This document shows positions 60,521-64,000 of a stretch of 64,000 bases of DNA, piece by piece. Position 1 is the first letter of the stretch, and every line of letters starts with the position of its first letter. The notes under the pieces were generated by a model that made no database searches, was not told where the DNA came from, and saw only the letters and a program-made list of their open reading frames with translations. The translations under genes were made by a program, and so were the position numbers. This DNA is from Nissolia schottii (Eukaryota; Streptophyta; Magnoliopsida; Fabales; Fabaceae). The stretch lies in assembly GCA_003254905.1 (NCBI GenBank), contig QANU01066119.1, positions 569,961 through 633,960 of the forward strand. The letters are read 5' to 3'.

Positions 60521-62850
60521 TATGAGAGTTCACATGCTAAAATAACCATAGGTTGAGCAAAATTCGGAGACGAGTCAATGCGACTTGTGCAATTTAATTT
60601 GGGAATTGATAGATCAAATTAGGATTCAAACAAGTTAGTTAGCACTAAAAGATTAGGCTTTTAACTTGTAAGGAGATAATTATTTGTTATTGAGAGAGAC
60701 TAGTAATTAGAAAAGAATTCCAACCAACAATAAATTAATTTATAAACTGGATAACTAAAATTGAATTAATAGAAGTGTAATAGATTAAGTCATATGCCAT
60801 AAGTACTTATCTTCATTGAATTAAACTCCTTATTTTTCTGTTTGTCATTTTTTACTTGTTTATTTAAATTTAAATCAAAATCATCAAACAACCAACATCC
60901 CTTTCATTTTACTTGTTTAACGATTATTGGCGATTAATTAATCCTTGTGAAAACGATATTTATTTTACTTCATTTTTATTATTTATACAACGCGATATAC
61001 TTGCTGTGAAAAATCATATTATCAGTCATAAAAAATTGTGTATCATTCATAAAACCCTTGCTCACCAGTCAAAAGTAAAGTGGCTTAATGAGCAAAATGT
61101 GTTTCATTGAATGAACCAAATGTAGATTGCTTTTACCGATTCGAAGAAATCAATATTTAGTGTGCAAGTCAATTTTCTATGCCCATCATAGAGCGTCGAT
61201 CTGGTATTAAAGAGGTAGATTGTAGCTTTAAGGTTTTTGAATCTGATGGCCGATTGGTCCAAAAGAGTGTATATAGTTCATATCAACCGGCCGTGTCTTT
61301 GTTTAAGTCAAAATGGGTTTTTAAATGAGGATAAATTTTTTTTTTTATGTTCTTAGAGTATATTTAATGCATGATTCAGAAATAATATTAATTATTGATT
61401 CTTTGTCTATTACTTTCTCCGCTCAATATTAGATGTCATTTTTGGCAAATGCAAACAGATTAAGAAAATAATTAATTTACGTATACTTAAAGAAAGCATT
61501 AAGTGCTTAGACTAAATTATCCTCTAATAATTAATATAGGAATAAAAATCATAATAAATAGAGATATAGTTAAAAAGATAATAATTAATATTTTCTTAAT
61601 CTAATAAAAAACTAATTTTATACAAAGTTTTCAGTAAAATACAAGGTATAAAATTGACCAGAAAAAAGGTACATAATTTTAAATAGTACTACCATAAGTT
61701 GAAATTAATGGATAGTAATCCTTATAGAAATATTGAAATATAATTTGCAACTAAATTATTGTCGAAAAGTGAATTCAACATTTGATGTTCATGATGTTTT
61801 AGTGCATTTCTTCTGTGTGTACAAAACTACAAACACATAGATCTCTCCAAGAAGAGAATTTGAAAGAATACAAAATGCAAGGAAGTGTAGAGCAATTAAA
61901 GGAGAGGCTTGAGGCACATGATAGTTAAGGCAGCAGTGGGACCTCCTAGAACAAAGAAGAAGGGTAGGGACAGCAGACAAAGATACATGGGAGCATGGCC
62001 CATTGTTCCTTCGTGAAGGGGCACAACCGTGTGACCCCACCGTCAATACCGGCCGATGAGGACACGTGGCGTATGTCCATAGGGAAACGTGTAGCCGCCA
62101 AATCTATGCTGTTGAAGGTGGTGGTGGTGTTTAATTTCCCTCTTCTCTTTTGGTCAATCCTCCCTTTAGTTTGGCCAAATCTAGGTACCCTATTTCTTGT
62201 ATGGTCTATTCAAGGGTTACGAGTAAAGAAGAAAGAAAAACACCAAAGTGTTGAAAGAATAGTATGAAAAGTAAAGAGTTTAGTGAATTACTTTTACCCT
62301 TTATTGTATAATTTGTATAATTTCATACTTTACTTTATTTATTTTCAAATAATTGGTTAAATTTAGTTAAAAATAGGGTTTTAAAATAGAGAATATACGT
62401 CAATTTTCAGTTTACAGTATCATATAATGGAATCATTCCATGTGAAGTTATTTTTCAACAATGAGAAGGGAGAGTCAATTGCTTTTGAAAAATGCTTTAT
62501 GTACACTAAAAAAGTATTCACCAAGTGTTCACCAACATTAAATATAATCTTTCCTTCACCCACTCTCCCTCGCTCACACTCTTCTCATTCTCTTCTGCTT
62601 CTTCTTTTTTCGGTTTTTCATGCAACCACACATTCTCATTTTATTTTTGTTTAATTATTTCACCTGCAACTGCTATTTTTTTTATTCTGTTGTTTTCTTC
62701 TTCTCTATTTTCTCTTTCTTGTTCTTTTTTTTTTTTCATTTCTTGCTTATTTATTCGTTTCCACCATTTTTTGGAGTTCGTCTTCATTGTTTTCTTCTTA
62801 AGATGTTATAGAGAACATAAATGATGACATTCTTCTCTGATCCAAATTGT
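60521..62850. other. intergenic DNA
   Basis: No gene supported. About 61405-61480 (TTTCTCCGCTCAATATTAGA) looks like one end of a mariner/Stowaway-type MITE. 62030-62110 is GC-richer and contains GACACGTGGC, a G-box/ABRE-like motif, but no associated coding exon was recognised. A TC- and T-rich tract fills 62560-62760. Confidence 0.5.
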
Positions 62851-62859
62851 TCTATATAT

Positions 62860-63510
62860 TTTGTAATGTTTGTGCATGACGTAATGTTTGTTTATTTATT
62901 TGTTTGTTTCTGTGTGGTGTAATGTTAGTTTACGAGTGTTCTAATATTTATTCTTGAGTGTTGTAATGTTTGCTTCTTTGTGGTGGAATATTTCAGCGTG
63001 GTGAAATATTTATTTGTATAATGTTTATTTATGAGTGAAGTAATGGTTTTTTACATTTTCATTTTTGTGTGGTGTAAATTATGTTCATGTGTAGTGTAGT
63101 GTTTGTTTATGTATGTTGTAATATTTGTTTATAAGTTTTGTAAGGTTTATTTTAAAGTGTTGTAATCTTTGTTCATTTGTGGTGTAATATTTGTTTATGA
63201 GAGAGTAAATGAGGCAGCAGGAAAGAGAGTATCTTCGCTATTTAGTTTGTATGAGTCTTATTTTATTTTATTTTTGGTATTTCATAATGTTTTTTTTGTT
63301 TTTTAATATTTGTTCATCTATTTTACAATGTTTGTTTATGAAAGAGCGTGATAACACATTTTAAAGTGTGAGTAACAATTACTTTTTGGTATTTAATGCG
63401 TCGCGAGTCCTGTTTTATTCTGCTTCTGTACGTTAAAATATTTGTTCATCGGTTCTATAATGTTTGTTTATCTGTGTATGAAATGTTTGTCCACGCATCG
63501 TAATATTGGT
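62860..63510. repeat. degenerate 22-bp tandem array
   Basis: At least 15 to 20 diverged copies of a unit near TAATGTTTGTTTATGWGTGT + TG, often exactly 22 bp apart (for example around 62940-63000 and 63115-63185). Some units have expanded or been lost. Non-coding on all frames; probably an old minisatellite or part of an unrecognised repeat. Confidence 0.75.
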
Positions 63511-64000
63511 GGACAACTGGTAAATAATTTTTTGGTGTACACATAATATCACTCATTATTTTTATTTATGTATCAAGATTTGATTGAATGTCAGTATAAA
63601 AAAAGCTTTACATTGACAGTGAATACTAATTATTTTCTTCAAAATATTTGTCCAACTTATATTTTAAATTAATATTTTTTTTAATAATACTCCTAATTGT
63701 AATTATTAAATGCATTAGAGAATATATTTCTTTTTAAATAAGGGTATCTTTAACCATTTAAATACTTTTTTTACTACTTACAAAACATTTATATTTTCTC
63801 CTAATTCTAGCGATTGCATAAAATGAACATTATTTTTCTCTAAAGTTTTTTAAAAAAATTTGTCGTGCAATTGTGTGTTCATAAGTTTTACAAAAACTTT
63901 CTACCAAAAATCAAATTAGCTTTAGAAAAACCTAAGAGGAGATGCGAATACGTGTTAAAGCCCATCTAATCAAAGCTTGGCCCAAAATATAAATGATGAG
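63511..64000. other. intergenic DNA
   Basis: AT-rich, nothing identified. Confidence 0.5.

Noticed and set aside
62427..62824. Ser/Phe-rich frames of 63-99 residues
   Set aside because: Translation of a TC/T-rich low-complexity tract in several frames at once.
1..64000. Search for tRNA, rRNA or organellar insertions
   Set aside because: Apart from the tRNA-type SINE promoter at 52.5 kb, no cloverleaf or conserved rRNA or plastid sequence was recognised by eye; a covariance-model scan would be decisive.

Overview
The window reads as nuclear plant DNA from a papilionoid legume, most likely Glycine or a close relative. The grounds are the strong AT bias, genes with short phase-matched exons and AT-rich introns, protein-level similarity of two genes to legume and Arabidopsis families, and a dense load of LTR retrotransposon, MITE and SINE debris. 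Species is inferred from recognition, not proven. No bacterial features (operons, RBSs, CRISPR) are present, and most open frames are chance or transposon-derived.

I can support three host genes. (1) A PLATZ zinc-binding transcription factor on the + strand (about 14270-15497). Its terminal exon is repeated 839 bp downstream (15989-16336), and the exon that should carry the second zinc motif is absent. Single N characters at 14706 and 15979 suggest both oddities come from assembly joins. (2) A SKA1 (spindle and kinetochore-associated protein 1) homologue on the - strand (33496 down to 30581). Eight exons can be placed exactly; intron 2 has a GC donor and the last exon is not found. (3) A two-exon secreted peptide precursor of the RGF/GOLVEN/CLEL family on the - strand (56085 down to 55398), ending in DYSPPKTHPPSHN. 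From memory, SKA1 and a PLATZ gene are also neighbours in Arabidopsis (At3g60660/At3g60670). Here about 14 kb, largely transposon sequence, lies between them.

The largest non-genic object is a head-to-head inverted pair of LTR-retrotransposon 3' halves (23090-29732). Each arm carries a plant 'putative transposon protein' (Transposase_32-like) reading frame, a polypurine tract and one LTR. The arms are separated by a 288-bp spacer. The left arm is further interrupted by a 510-bp solo-LTR-like insertion.

Region by region: 1-12.7 kb is AT-rich intergenic DNA with a clean hAT MITE (4373-4693) and an LTR-like remnant (about 8.8-10.26 kb). 12.7-13.7 kb is a TIR element containing a 567-base N gap. 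14-17.3 kb holds PLATZ and its duplication. 17.3-23 kb is intergenic with one small promoter-linked ORF. 23-30 kb is the inverted retroelement. 30.5-33.5 kb is SKA1. 35.4-37.5 kb holds LTR-like sequences. 40.1-40.4 kb holds two adjacent hairpins. 41-46 kb holds MITEs and a dispersed repeat broken by a hAT-like insertion. 46-48 kb is a scrambled Copia remnant. 48.4-54.2 kb has two inverted copies of one TIR element, another TIR element and a complete tRNA-type SINE. 55.4-56.1 kb is the peptide gene. 56.5-64 kb holds a MITE, microsatellites, a second copy of the 44.6-kb repeat and a degenerate 22-bp tandem array.
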